Source of the DNA: Pteria penguin
Lineage: Eukaryota; Mollusca; Bivalvia; Pterioida; Pteriidae
NCBI GenBank assembly: GCA_035048485.1
Contig: CM068592.1
Span: 32,052,001-32,116,000, forward strand
Reading direction: 5' to 3'
DNA length: 64,000 nt
Shown here: positions 12,031 through 26,324 of the stretch, piece after piece
Position numbering within the stretch: position 1 is the stretch's first letter
Layout: every line of letters begins with the position of its first letter
The notes under the pieces: generated by a model
Database searches by the model: none
What the model saw: the letters and a program-made list of their open reading frames with translations, nothing else
Told to the model about the DNA's origin: nothing
Made by a program: the position numbers and the translations under genes

Positions 12031-12383
12031 GCCATTACTTTCTGATTTTACGTATACTTGAATTATATCAGAGACAGATACTTGGAAAGTATCTATGTCT
12101 CTGATTATATGTTGTATTCATAAACCTATTAGCATGTGCTTTTGGTATTAAACTATCTATAAATTACGTACCCTTTTGCCACATTACCGACCCTGATTTA
12201 TTCAATAAAAATAATTATTGATGCATACAGAGTCACAGTTTCAAAGAAATGTTAGTTATTCTAAAACTTTTCGAGTCGTAAGAAGCTGTCACATACGGCA
12301 TACCAGTATTCGTCTTCCAAATTACCTTAATGTGAATTGAATTTAGTAAATACCCAACATACGGTAAATTATATACGTACATA
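12031..12383. other. LINE 3' flank, no gene
   Basis: AT-rich sequence after the LINE C-terminal relic, possibly its 3' UTR. No feature supported. Confidence 0.4.
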
Positions 12384-12522
12384 GGCGGAAAATTCTACTC
12401 TGGGTTTATCAGAGGGGAAAATGTCTCTAGAGTAGGATTTTCCCCATGGGGGAAGTCTACCGTAGAGACAATTTTCCGGAGGGAAAATCTTCTCTGGGGG
12501 AAAGTCTATTCTATAACACCGA
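12384..12522. mobile_element. Short fold-back (palindromic) element
   Basis: The centre is ccccatgggg near 12444-12453. The left arm ggggaaaatgtctctagagt pairs with the right arm read in reverse, ggaaaattgtctctacggt; a further outer pair (tctactctggg and ctctgggggaaagtcta) extends the stem. Together they span about 139 bp with little unpaired DNA. Confidence 0.6.
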
Positions 12523-14143
12523 AATGATCTAGTACTGGTAATGGGAGGTAGTTGGTTCCAGTGTCAGATAGAATTTGGTTCAGATATTTCAAGAGAAAAA
12601 AGGTGACGAGGATATCCTTTGATGTTGAATAAATGCCGAGGAAGCGGTTTTCACCCGCGAAGGACAAATTTAGTGTAATTGTTATGTGATCACTTGTCGT
12701 TAAAAAGAGACAGAGAAGTCCGATGTTTGATAATGACGTTATAGGCTAGTTTGTGTGTGTGTGTGATATTTTTCCTTTCATGTTTTATGTTGGTCGAAAG
12801 AAAATCATGGGCGATGCAGAAGCTGGACCCTCACTCTTTACTATACCGTGATTTAGAACGTGTCATTAGGTACCTTGATTTGTTTTCTAACCAAGTGTAT
12901 ATCCACAATCGGTTTGAATCTGATTTGTGCTATCCTGAAACCATGGTTTCAGAATATTTTCATCACTAATGTTCAGGTGTCGTGACTTAAATTTTTGACC
13001 TCAACCGAGATATGGCCAGATCCAACTTTAACCACTTTTGTTATCCAGGACGCATTATTTTACCATATTGTTTGTTTTAAATGTGTAATTCAGTCAAATA
13101 TTAGAATCCAATAACCTGAAATTAAATATATTCTTTAATAAGAAATTAAGGGAGCAACCATCCGACATGTGACATGTAACTGATAAATTTTGTTTTTAAG
13201 TACTACACCTCGCGCTTTACTTTCACTGGGTTTGATTACTCTTTGTTGTCTTTAATTGGAAATCCTGGGGAGAAGAAAAATTTTCGGTCATACTATGAGA
13301 TGATACAATGACATTTGTTTTCTGTTTTCAGATAATGTAGAATATGCAATATCATCAATATTTACCGAGATTTACAATTTTTCTCTCTCTAGTTTTCAGA
13401 TGGGACATAATTATATTCTAAAGTGATCGGGTCGTTTCTATGTTGACTTGACAGTGTCTCTAATTCTAAATCTACCCCAAGATATAGTTCGGAAAATGTA
13501 TCTTATTTTTGGTTCGGTACCAACACAGAAGTAGAAACTGACACTACGAAAATTCAAATAGAATTTACGAACACATGACGATGTAATAATTTACTCACAA
13601 CGATGTACACATTACAACTACACAAGATTACATTTCGGTGTAAGAATACACAGTATGTATCCGTTACGGAATTGGCAGAATAGGTATAATTGAGCAAATA
13701 TTCTTAGCAAGATGGCGCTGCAGATATATTTTTACCATCTGTGATGCAAATGCTATTTTGAGACTGTGTCAAGCGTTATCTAACCGTCTGTGGTGTGATT
13801 GCAATTTTCAGAGTGGAACAGCTACACATAATGAAATTCAATACTTCAAGATATGATTTAGTTCTATCAATGTGTTGTCCAGTTGCTCTATAATGCTTTG
13901 TTTGTAGACTTAGGTGTCTGAGGTAAATTTCTGTCTGACAGTGTGCATGGTCAACAATTAAATCACTAAGAGATCCTGATATTCTACTATAGATATGATG
14001 ATGTATGTTACACTAACAGTTTAAAACATTTCTTATTTTCATAGACCAATACTGGTATATGTCGGCGTTTATCTGTACTCTCAGTACTTTGATTCATTAT
14101 CATTAATGTTGTCTTATTTTATATTTGTTTGGTTTGTTTCTGT
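12523..14143. other. No gene recognised
   Basis: A 72-codon open frame at 12751-12969 reads normally in its middle but has no identifiable domain and no splice partners. The remainder is AT-rich with no repeats. Confidence 0.4.
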
Positions 14144-14204
14144 GTGTGTGTGTGTGTGTAGGTGTGTGTGTGTAGGAGTGTGTGTGTGTGTGGGGGGGGG
14201 GTGT
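14143..14204. repeat. (GT)n with G run
   Basis: Interrupted gt blocks with taggtg and taggag insertions, then about ten G at 14193-14202. Confidence 0.9.
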
Positions 14205-14863
14205 TGTTTTGTATTGTTTTGTTTTACGCATTTGATTCTCATGAAGAACTGTCAGTGTCAGCACCTTTCTGAGTGATATGGCCTATAGTGAAGTTATTCC
14301 ATGTACAATGATACCGTAAGGACAAAGTAAAACATCAACGCCAGTAATACATTGTGCGTTGTATAAAACTAATACGTGTACTAGAGCGTATGGACATTCT
14401 AACCACAAATACGACATTAGCATTTGGACTTGCAAGGTTGCCAGATCTGACCACATATGGGAAATCGTCACCTCAGAAGAAAGATAATCCTTATACATGT
14501 ATAAAGAAACATAACTCTCACAGGAGAGATGACATAATTTACAACTGTACAAAGAAACATAACTCTGGAGAAGAGAAATATAACACACACTAAGTACCAT
14601 GTGATGTTCAATAAAATTATGAAAATACAAATTTCAATCACACAAAATAAATACAAATTTTTCACTCAACCACACTGTTAGAAGAGGTGAAAGTAATGGC
14701 AAAGCAGTAGACAAGTATTTAACATCGTCCAAGTCAGCATGATAATAGAAGAGCTGCGACTATTCAACACCTCATTCCATAGAAATATTCCAAAGGGGGA
14801 GATGCATTTTCTGAACATTACCTTTTCACCCAATTTCCTTTCTGACAGGGAGGGGCATGCAGG
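14205..14863. other. No gene; small direct duplication
   Basis: aaagaaacataactct occurs at 14503 and 14551, each after a tgta run, giving a two-copy ~48-bp duplication. Open frames on both strands overlap each other and have no recognisable domain. Confidence 0.4.
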
Positions 14864-17800
14864 AGGAGAGGGGGGCACGGCCGGAGCAGCGCAGCTGCGG
14901 AGGCTAGGGCCACCCCTCGGTTCAGGAGAGGGGGGCACGGCCGGAGCAGCGCAGCTGCGGAGGCTAGGGCCACCCCTCGGTTCAGGAGAGGGGGGCACGG
15001 CCGGAGCAGCGCAGCTGCGGAGGCTAGGGCCACCCCTCGGTTCAGGAGAGGGGGGGCACGGCCGGAGCAGCGCAGCTGCGGAGGCTAGGGCCACCCCTCG
15101 GTTCAGGAGAGGGGGGGCACGGCCGGAGCAGCGCAGCTGCGGAGGCTAGGGCCACCCCTCGGTTCAGGAGAGGGGGGGCACGGCCGGAGCAGCGCAGCTG
15201 CGGAGGCTAGGGCCACCCCTCGGTTCAGGAGAGGGGGGGCACGGCCGGAGCAGCGCAGCTGCGGAGGCTAGGGCCACCCCTCGGTTCAGGAGAGGGGGGG
15301 CACGGCCGGAGCAGCGCAGCTGCGGAGGCTAGGGCCACCCCTCGGTTCAGGAGAGGGGGGGCACGGCCGGAGCAGCGCAGCTGCGGAGGCTAGGGCCACC
15401 CCTCGGTTCAGGAGAGGGGGGGCACGGCCGGAGCAGCGCAGCTGCGGAGGCTAGGGCCACCCCTCGGTTCAGGAGAGGGGGGGCACGGCCGGAGCAGCGC
15501 AGCTGCGGAGGCTAGGGCCACCCCTCGGTTCAGGAGAGGGGGGGCACGGCCGGAGCAGCGCAGCTGCGGAGGCTAGGGCCACCCCTCGGTTCAGGAGAGG
15601 GGGGGCACGGCCGGAGCAGCGCAGCTGCGGAGGCTAGGGCCACCCCTCGGTTCAGGAGAGGGGGGGCACGGCCGGAGCAGCGCAGCTGCGGAGGCTAGGG
15701 CCACCCCTCGGTTCAGGAGAGGGGGGGCACGGCCGGAGCAGCGCAGCTGCGGAGGCTAGGGCCACCCCTCGGTTCAGGAGAGGGGGGGCACGGCCGGAGC
15801 AGCGCAGCTGCGGAGGCTAGGGCCACCCCTCGGTTCAGGAGAGGGGGGGCACGGCCGGAGCAGCGCAGCTGCGGAGGCTAGGGCCACCCCTCGGTTCAGG
15901 AGAGGGGGGGCACGGCCGGAGCAGCGCAGCTGCGGAGGCTAGGGCCACCCCTCGGTTCAGGAGAGGGGGGGCACGGCCGGAGCAGCGCAGCTGCGGAGGC
16001 TAGGGCCACCCCTCGGTTCAGGAGAGGGGGGCACGGCCGGAGCAGCGCAGCTGCGGAGGCTAGGGCCACCCCTCGGTTCAGGAGAGGGGGGGCACGGCCG
16101 GAGCAGCGCAGCTGCGGAGGCTAGGGCCACCCCTCGGTTCAGGAGAGGGGGGGCACGGCCGGAGCAGCGCAGCTGCGGAGGCTAGGGCCACCCCTCGGTT
16201 CAGGAGAGGGGGGGCACGGCCGGAGCAGCGCAGCTGCGGAGGCTAGGGCCACCCCTCGGTTCAGGAGAGGGGGGGCACGGCCGGAGCAGCGCAGCTGCGG
16301 AGGCTAGGGCCACCCCTCGGTTCAGGAGAGGGGGGGCACGGCCGGAGCAGCGCAGCTGCGGAGGCTAGGGCCACCCCTCGGTTCAGGAGAGGGGGGGCAC
16401 GGCCGGAGCAGCGCAGCTGCGGAGGCTAGGGCCACCCCTCGGTTCAGGAGAGGGGGGGCACGGCCGGAGCAGCGCAGCTGCGGAGGCTAGGGCCACCCCT
16501 CGGTTCAGGAGAGGGGGGGCACGGCCGGAGCAGCGCAGCTGCGGAGGCTAGGGCCACCCCTCGGTTCAGGAGAGGGGGGGCACGGCCGGAGCAGCGCAGC
16601 TGCGGAGGCTAGGGCCACCCCTCGGTTCAGGAGAGGGGGGGCACGGCCGGAGCAGCGCAGCTGCGGAGGCTAGGGCCACCCCTCGGTTCAGGAGAGGGGG
16701 GGCACGGCCGGAGCAGCGCAGCTGCGGAGGCTAGGGCCACCCCTCGGTTCAGGAGAGGGGGGGCACGGCCGGAGCAGCGCAGCTGCGGAGGCTAGGGCCA
16801 CCCCTCGGTTCAGGAGAGGGGGGGCACGGCCGGAGCAGCGCAGCTGCGGAGGCTAGGGCCACCCCTCGGTTCAGGAGAGGGGGGGCACGGCCGGAGCAGC
16901 GCAGCTGCGGAGGCTAGGGCCACCCCTCGGTTCAGGAGAGGGGGGCACGGCCGGAGCAGCGCAGCTGCGGAGGCTAGGGCCACCCCTCGGTTCAGGAGAG
17001 GGGGGGCACGGCCGGAGCAGCGCAGCTGCGGAGGCTAGGGCCACCCCTCGGTTCAGGAGAGGGGGGGCACGGCCGGAGCAGCGCAGCTGCGGAGGCTAGG
17101 GCCACCCCTCGGTTCAGGAGAGGGGGGGCACGGCCGGAGCAGCGCAGCTGCGGAGGCTAGGGCCACCCCTCGGTTCAGGAGAGGGGGGGCACGGCCGGAG
17201 CAGCGCAGCTGCGGAGGCTAGGGCCACCCCTCGGTTCAGGAGAGGGGGGGCACGGCCGGAGCAGCGCAGCTGCGGAGGCTAGGGCCACCCCTCGGTTCAG
17301 GAGAGGGGGGGCACGGCCGGAGCAGCGCAGCTGCGGAGGCTAGGGCCACCCCTCGGTTCAGGAGAGGGGGGGCACGGCCGGAGCAGCGCAGCTGCGGAGG
17401 CTAGGGCCACCCCTCGGTTCAGGAGAGGGGGGGCACGGCCGGAGCAGCGCAGCTGCGGAGGCTAGGGCCACCCCTCGGTTCAGGAGAGGGGGGGCACGGC
17501 CGGAGCAGCGCAGCTGCGGAGGCTAGGGCCACCCCTCGGTTCAGGAGAGGGGGGGCACGGCCGGAGCAGCGCAGCTGCGGAGGCTAGGGCCACCCCTCGG
17601 TTCAGGAGGGGGGGCACGGCCGGAGCAGCGCAGCTGCGGAGGCTAGGGCCACCCCTCGGTTCAGGAGAGGGGGGGCACGGCCGGAGCAGCGCAGCTGCGG
17701 AGGCTAGGGCCACCCCTCGGTTCAGGAGAGGGGGGGCACGGCCGGAGCAGCGCAGCTGCGGAGGCTAGGGCCACCCCTCGGTTCAGGAGAGGGGGGGCAC

Positions 17801-18544
17801 GGCCGGAGCAGCGCAGCTGCGGAGGCTAGGGCCACCCCTCGGTTCAGGAGAGGGGGGGCACGGCCGGAGCAGCGCAGCTGCGGAGGCTAGGGCCACCCCT
17901 CGGTTCAGGAGAGGGGGGGCACGGCCGGAGCAGCGCAGCTGCGGAGGCTAGGGCCACCCCTCGGTTCAGGAGAGGGGGGGCACGGCCGGAGCAGCGCAGC
18001 TGCGGAGGCTAGGGCCACCCCTCGGTTCAGGAGAGGGGGGGCACGGCCGGAGCAGCGCAGCTGCGGAGGCTAGGGCCACCCCTCGGTTCAGGAGAGGGGG
18101 GCACGGCCGGAGCAGCGCAGCTGCGGAGGCTAGGGCCACCCCTCGGTTCAGGAGAGGGGGGGCACGGCCGGAGCAGCGCAGCTGCGGAGGCTAGGGCCAC
18201 CCCTCGGTTCAGGAGAGGGGGGGCACGGCCGGAGCAGCGCAGCTGCGGAGGCTAGGGCCACCCCTCGGTTCAGGAGAGGGGGGGCACGGCCGGAGCAGCG
18301 CAGCTGCGGAGGCTAGGGCCACCCCTCGGTTCAGGAGAGGGGGGGCACGGCCGGAGCAGCGCAGCTGCGGAGGCTAGGGCCACCCCTCGGTTCAGGAGAG
18401 GGGGGGCACGGCCGGAGCAGCGCAGCTGCGGAGGCTAGGGCCACCCCTCGGTTCAGGAGAGGGGGGCACGGCCGGAGCAGCGCAGCTGCGGAGGCTAGGG
18501 CCACCCCTCGGTTCAGGAGAGGGGGGCACGGCCGGAGCAGCGCA
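14864..18544. repeat. GC-rich 61-bp minisatellite, about 60 near-identical units
   Basis: Unit: gcacggccggagcagcgcag, ctgcggaggctagggccacc, cctcggttcaggagag and a G run. Units differ almost only in the G-run length (6 or 7), giving 60 or 61 bp; one unit near 17606 lacks an ag. The array is strongly GC-rich in AT-rich surroundings. The short proline- and alanine-rich open frames are artefacts. The last unit is cut after cagcgca at 18544. Confidence 0.97.
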
Positions 18545-19007
<463 letters not shown>

Positions 19008-21560
19008 TCATAGGAATCAAATACTTCATTCTCTTAAATGGTCATATATTTCCTACAAATATAAGTCATATTCCAATTACATTAATAATTTATTACTAAT
19101 TGTAAATCAATAATGAAATGAATTAAAATGAGAGCAAACAGACTCCACACACACATAAACCGAACCTCCGTGTAACACTGAAACACAAAAAATCATACGT
19201 ATTAGCGCTAGATTTCATGGACAAATGACAAAAGAAATAATCCGTAATATTGCAAAATTAAATATATCATTAATACAATATAATCTAACAAAATAAAATA
19301 TGTAATAAAAAATAAAAATAATCTCTGAAAATAGTCATTAAAACTCTTATCACAAGTATCCCCCACACCCTTCCCATACAAAATCAAATGCCTGTTCCCC
19401 TTATCTTTGGAAATTTAACTTGTATAAATGTTCATATTTCCTGCGGAGCTAAGCTCCATTTTTTTTAACTTCAAACTTAACACTAATGTACTTGCGTATT
19501 TGTGTTACAAACGTAATGTGTATAGTGCGTCTTCTTTCTGGTAATACCTGGCTAGGAGTTAGGACATGCAATAGGTGAAAACATCATATGAATTTAATTC
19601 ATATTGCAGTTTCCACCTTTGTCCCGCATTAATCTCCTCCCAGAAGCCTTTAAAAGGACTCGACCGCAGATATGAAAGAAGTGAGGTTTTATATGCCATA
19701 CACAGTAATTAATACATGTACTTCGTTGGGTTCACCGTTAGGTATCCGTACATGTTATACTATACCTTAGCACTTGAACTCTGTTCAACACCTGAAAATC
19801 GGATATAAATATATGTATAAGCAATGGAATATGGATACAACCTACTTGGATTTTACATCTTCAATTAGTAATAAACTGATATATATATTGAGCACTTGAC
19901 TACATGAGACTTCCCTTTAATAAAATCATTAAGTTTTATAATACCTATTTATTTTTTACTTACTATCGGTATACCATTGGTCAGGGAAACTTAGTCCCAA
20001 AACAGATCAACACACATCCACATGGTCATCGACTCCCTTCTGTTAATAAAACAAACCACAATTATCTAAATGACAGTAAATATTTTAGAATTAAAATTCT
20101 AATCACAATTCTGATGTTTCTGTATATAATCATTTCTACAAACACCATCTAAATTGATAAGTAAACATTTTATGAAGCTGATAATCTCTAAGACTTGCAA
20201 AAACTTTAGAAAAATTTGAAAACTTTAATGATTATAGAAGTAAATGATAAATACCTTTATTGCTCGGCCGATGCAGTCAGGATTCCTTGCGTTCTGGTGG
20301 ATCGAAATTTCTTCCGATGGTTAAATTGATATATGCTAGCTGTATTTATACTGTAAAAAGCGGTCCAAACTAGATCATACTAGACAGGGCCAACACTGTC
20401 CAGGGAATTTCACCACTGTTAACAAAAATCTAAGTTAGACAGTTTTCTGACACGAAAGGCATAATGTTAAATATTGACTTCATATCTGTACTAAACACAG
20501 TGATGTAAATTGTGGATGGATGGTATATTTTTGAATGTCATATTAGATGTAATTTCTCGGCTTATATTAAACAAAAATTATATATATACTAATATTATAA
20601 TCTATTATTGTGTGGCTCTAATTCTTTCTTAAAAGTTTTCCCCTTAATGCCAATACTCTTTTTCATTCGAACACTCGTTTCCATACGAACACTCTTATTA
20701 CGCACTTAGCTGATTTGTTTGATCCGCCATATCTTTTTGTTAACATATTTTATACATACTCCATTGTTCGATAATAAATTACAATACAAAATATGAAAGA
20801 CATATATAGTCTTAAGGTGTTCCATTATATTCACATGTATTATTAACGAATGATATCCTAACCCTCCCAGCCCCTTTCCTATCTAAAAATACGAAACACG
20901 TGGTATCGATTCAATTTGAAATCACATTTATTGTGTCATATTATCATTCTCTTGTAACCTTTTCTTCCATTCTTCCAACACTCCGCTATGATGTTTAATT
21001 ATATGACATACATTTATCTAAAAAATCTATTAATGATTAAAATTCCAATTCACCGCTTCATTAGAAACTTTTATCGTAATTATATATTTAGTAGATGGTG
21101 ATGCATTTATAGAGTTAAAAAATATCGCCTTGTAAATTGTTTATTTCCTTTATGACCGATTTAAGGAATATGACAATTTGTTTGATCCGCCTAAGTTTTT
21201 TCCACGATCCCTTCGAATGTTCACTAATCCGATAACATTACATGTATATATAACTTAAATTTACCATGCTTATATGAAAAAAGAAGAAAATACTATGTAA
21301 TTCAGCAAGATATCTGATTAAAGTTCTTAGTTCACAGAATTAACTTACTATGTCCGTCTTCCATGTCATTATTCATAGTTTATGTAACATGTCTTATATG
21401 TATCGGATATACCATGCATGCTTTGCTATCTCTAAACGATCACGTATATATCTAATGTATGTCTTAAATGATATTCCATATATGTTTTGCTACCTTTAAA
21501 TCTTAATATATACTTGAATACCTTTCAATTTATAGTGTCTGTCACGCTTATGTTATATGT
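19008..21560. other. AT-rich, no gene recognised
   Basis: Only short open frames (19904-20152 is the longest). Phrases such as cattcgaacactc at 20664 recur at 23340 and 23567 and may be decayed repeats. Confidence 0.5.
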
Positions 21561-21565
21561 ATTTG

Positions 21566-21702
21566 CAGTGGCGGATTTAGCGCCCCCCCCCCCTTTGATC
21601 ACATATTTACTGGTAAAAATCCAGATTTTGCACCAAAAATGGCTGAGAAGTTTGGCTAATACCAATTTGGCCCCCTTTTCGGAAATCCTGGATCCGCCAC
21701 TG
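21566..21702. mobile_element. 137-bp element with CAGTGGCGGAT inverted ends
   Basis: cagtggcggat at the left and atccgccactg at the right are perfect inverted 11-mers. atttg flanks both sides (21561-21565 and 21703-21707), a 5-bp target duplication. The interior has a C run and no coding capacity. Similar ends to the element at 11346-11524. Confidence 0.9.
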
Positions 21703-21707
21703 ATTTG

Positions 21708-23360
21708 TGTGTCTCGATTGTATCTATCCTATTTATTGGTTACAATGATAAGCCATAGAGGCTCAAAGTTTCAAATAAATCAAAATCAAAACGGTGACAT
21801 AAATCTTAGTTCTGACATATGTGTTTCTTTGTGTTTCTTTTATATAACAGAAAAACCACAAAAGAATCTAACACGTGAGTTTCCAAGGCTCGTCTTCAAC
21901 AATTACTTGTTAATTAGATTCTATTTACAATATGATCAGTGAGCCCAGAGATGTGATTACACTGAGGTTGGGTTGTAATCACCCTCCCCATTTCCGATGT
22001 AAGATTTTAAGGGGAAATTTCTTTTCCTTGCCCCCCCCCCCTTCCACTCTTTCTTTTAAAAATCTAATCCACTCCTGATATCTATACCTTGATGTCACGT
22101 TTAGGATCCACCTACCGCTTTGCTAATTAATTTACATGTATAGATATTTGTATTAAAGTGAATGACTTATCTCATCTTTAATATAAACGTTCCTTTTGTT
22201 CTTTTTAGTAACCCCCCCCCTTTTTTTTATTTACCTCTTGTTTTAAATTTATCATATAAATACAAATCCGTGTTAAAACTTTTACAACAAATAAAACTAG
22301 AAATTTAAGGAATAAGGGTGCTAAATTGGATATATTTGTTTATTTAATTATTCATTCTAACATTATGCTAGTATATAGCCAAAGGGCAATTGCGCACGAA
22401 TGAAAATCAACTGTTTAGAAAGGGACTGGCACAAATGGCATCATGTGAAATATTGATTCTGTAATGTACAATGTTATAAAGTCATCATCGGGTTTTGAGT
22501 CCACCTCCTCCGTGCGCACTCAGTAACCGCGACTTGCGACGATGTCACAATGTATACGCAAGAAATTGTCACAAATTTTAAAGGTGTACTTCTCGTTGCA
22601 TTTTTCTGGGGGGTTGAATTTTTTTTAAATTATTTTTGAAGAAACAGTTCACCTTGTCGAAAATACTCAGATTCGCCACTGTTATAGGACAATGTCGCAC
22701 CAAATCTAAAAACCACGTAGACCATATAGTTAAGTAAAATTAATAGTGCCATTCTAGAATAAAACCGTAGTTTCACAAGTATGTTTAGGTAATGTAAAAT
22801 AGATTATTTAGGGTTTTTCTCTGTTTTCCCCTCTGTTTCCCCCATTTCTTTTTATAGATCAGTACTATTCAGATATATTTTCTATCCTTATTCTATTTTG
22901 CAGGTCATTTTGTAGATTATTTCTTGCGTATAAACTAAATGTGTTTCATATCATGTAAAATTGATTGAATATAAATTGTATTATTGTTCTTCAACACCTT
23001 TCAGATAAATTCAACATCAAATGTTGCTATATTACAATCAATACATTTCCCTCTTTAATAATGGCATGTTGTTTACTTTCTTGTAAAAACGCTTGTATAG
23101 CATCCTGTACAAAAATAATATACATAAAAATATGAGAAAAAAATATATATATTTTTTATAACATTTTTAAAACAAGGACTTGAGCATCGGTTGATGTTTA
23201 TGAAAAACATGGTCAGAATGGTGTGGAAGTTGCAAGTAATAAAATAAATACAACCAATATCCTGTGCGAATATACATATACACATGTAGCTCTTTCCGAA
23301 CACTCCTTTGTTGACTAATAGTTTGACCATTGTGCATTATTCGAACACTCTGCTCAATGC
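21708..23360. other. AT-rich with C runs; no gene
   Basis: C homopolymers occur at 22030-22040 and 22211-22219. attcgccactg at 22671-22681 resembles one end of the CAGTGGCGGAT family, but no partner end was found. Confidence 0.4.
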
Positions 23361-23365
23361 GAACA

Positions 23366-23462
23366 GCAGGACAGATTTGATGCAGTGGTGAAGTACCTGG
23401 GTGGCAGTGCAAGCGTTCCGGATTCGATTTTGGGATTGCCCCACTATGACTAGAGGTAAGTA
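23366..23462 (+). mobile_element. Decayed tRNA-like SINE head
   Basis: gatgcagtggtgaagtacc and ccggattcgattttggga look like degenerate A and B boxes spaced as in a tRNA. The remainder is not recognisable. Confidence 0.35.
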
Positions 23463-23984
23463 ATCTCATGCGTTCATCACGCTATATAGCTAAAATTGTG
23501 GAAAGGGTCGTAAACCTCCCCTCCCCCATTTAAGCCACTAATCGTCTACACCAATGTTTTTTTTTTCATTCGAACACTCTGCTCCTTACAAGTACTCTAT
23601 TTATCAAATACACTGTACTTATATGTACCGAAAAATGAATTACTTTCATATTTAGCTACATGTAGTCCTCTTGGTCAATTTTAGTGTACAGTGCAAACTA
23701 CTAGTATCAAATTCATTATGTATTGTCATGTCTCCTGTATTATCAAACACAAGATCACTGGAAAAATATATAACTCAAAGATGTTATCATTTGATTTATA
23801 TGGGAGACAGGAAAGATAACGTTTAGGACATCGTATTTAGGTTGAATGAGCTAAGAACAAAACATTTAATGTTAGATTCTTGTTTACGTTACACCAAGAT
23901 CACATCACTAGCATAGTGACGCCATCTGGCCAAATGTAGTGCACAGAAATCTAGAGCTACTAGTATCTAACGGTCCCATACAAA

Positions 23985-24125
23985 ACAGTTGGGGATCTTT
24001 TACGTGTCAGAACTAACTTGACACGGGGTTTTGGTTTCATTGTCTCATCTGAAAGACAGAGCACCGACGAGTGAAAAACGGGACCCTGGAACCAAGCATC
24101 TAACTGACTGAGTTAGGCTGGCTCA
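23985..24125 (-). mobile_element. Decayed SINE of the 31910 family
   Basis: Shares ggggatcttttacgtg, tgacacggggttt and tgtctcatctgaaagacaga with the intact copies at 31910, 46958 and 57496; both ends are eroded. Confidence 0.65.
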
Positions 24126-24300
24126 AAATCAGAACGAGAACAAGAACCCTTTTGAGTGCCCAAGATGAGATAAGATGACTTGAAGGAGTAAACATCGCTT
24201 GCTTGATGACCTATCTGTCACTTTATAGTTCTGTAGAAGCGTTTACCGAACTGGATATATATATATTGAAACCTTCCATTTCAGAGAGGGAGAGTGAAAG

Positions 24301-24302
<2 letters not shown>

Positions 24303-24364
<62 letters not shown>
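24303..24364. repeat. (AC)n microsatellite
   Basis: About 31 perfect ac units. Confidence 0.97.
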
Positions 24365-24366
<2 letters not shown>

Positions 24367-24965
24367 TATATTCTGGATATGTTAATTTTTGTGTGTCCCC
24401 CTTGAAACGTCTCCTACATGCTCTGCCCTCTAATGAGACGCCTCAATCTGTACTTATATCGCGGAGATTCAATCATTGAATCAATAAATGTATTGGGTAT
24501 AATATTCCCTCTTGTATACTACTTTTGACTCTGTATAGATTTGTCACTTGCAAACTTGCTAAATGTGCAATTTAAGGAAAAAATAGATAATAAATAAAAA
24601 TAAAAAAAAGATTATTAAAAAAATAAAAGTAAGTAATTAATACAACAAAAATAAATAAATTCTTAGAAATATGTGAAAGCGCGACGAAAGTTAGGGTTTT
24701 CCTGGTATATCTCATATTTTTGATGTTTTATATTAATTGCTATACCGTTACCAACGCTATACAGCGCTTCAAAATTACGGTTTATTTATCAACATGCATT
24801 TGTATTTTTACCTTTATTTTGCACAATGATAAATAATATAAGAACAATGATAATGACAATTATTATTTTATTTACATCGAATTCTATGCAGACATCTCTT
24901 TATATTTCAAATAAAATATTTATGTTCATGGTGATTCACAAGATTTACAAGAAATCAGGGGTCTC
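24365..24965. other. AT-rich, no gene
   Basis: A-rich tract at 24570-24660 (aaataaataaa type). No feature supported. Confidence 0.5.
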
Positions 24966-25146
24966 GCCGTCTTAGTGGGTTGGATTACTGCACTGACATT
25001 TGTCAGCCTCACTTCCATCGATCATAGTAATTGTTTGGTATATTCCGACACGGACGCATGGGGTAACGAACTAGTGGCACATTCCGGGAATCCAATCCGG
25101 ATCATAATCGTTTCCGTCATAAGCCAATAGCTTAGCTGAGACAATC
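24966..25146 (-). mobile_element. Decayed SINE of the 2914 family
   Basis: gtggcacattccgggaatcc and aatccggatcataatcg match the B-box region of the SINE at 2914-3080 (gcgcaacccgggaatcg) with many substitutions; the tail is barely recognisable. Confidence 0.5.
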
Positions 25147-25990
25147 GGAAACATTCTTTAAGTATGACCATTTCCTCCCCACTTCCAAACACTGCCGACC
25201 ACCATATATATGTGTCAAAATGACGGTCCTGTCACATGATCACAGTCCAACTATGACAACAACAATGGTATGGACAATATTCTAGCTGAAGTTTAACTGC
25301 TTTCCCAGGAAGTGTCATCATTATAATCTAGTACATAGGATTATGTTGTCGTATTCTGACGAAACTTCAAACGATTTCATAAGATCTAAGGACAATGTTG
25401 CCGATACCGGGACGATGGTTAGGGAAGAAATTTCCTCTCATCAATCGAAACTATGCATGCTTATGCATGTATTTGCTGCCAGTGAAAAAGAAGTTTTTTT
25501 ACCAATTGCAAATCGTAAAATGCATGATTTTCTTGAATTGCTTGACAGTACCAGTTGAAAAACGCAATTAAGGTCCAACCCGTAGAATTAAACTTAATTA
25601 ATATCTAAATATATTTAAGTAAAATGCCATGCATTTACCAGAATCTATGTTCATGCCACTACGTTTGTCGAGGTTCGACTTTGCGAGAGAAAATCTTACC
25701 TTTTGACCTCTGTTTTTCGTTTGTCCATGCTCAAGCAAAGGGGAATCTGACACCTTAATCGAACCTTGGCTTGTATATGTTCAGGCACAGTGGTGTCTGA
25801 CTCTGTCCTCTTAAGTTATGGAAATTTAATTCAATAAACCACCTCTTAGGCCTTTGATATCTTGACAAAGGGTGATATGTCTCATGACCCGAATATGTCC
25901 CTTATTTTTTGTCTATGATTAAAAAGACGAGGATCTGACTTACTATAATTATCTTATTTTATTTTCATTTAGCTTGAAATACAGTTTATT
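25147..25990. other. No gene assigned
   Basis: A 71-codon frame at 25343-25558 (MLSYSDETSNDF...) is coding-like in composition but has no recognisable domain and no supporting splice sites. Confidence 0.35.
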
Positions 25991-25996
25991 ATCTGT

Positions 25997-26322
<326 letters not shown>

Positions 26323-26324
26323 TG

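Noticed and set aside
14739..17713. Proline/alanine-rich open frames on both strands
   Set aside because: They lie in the 60/61-bp GC-rich array; the frame changes whenever the G run changes by one, so no consistent protein exists.
25343..25558. 71-codon frame as a gene
   Set aside because: Composition is acceptable but there is no domain, no neighbours and no splice sites to support it.
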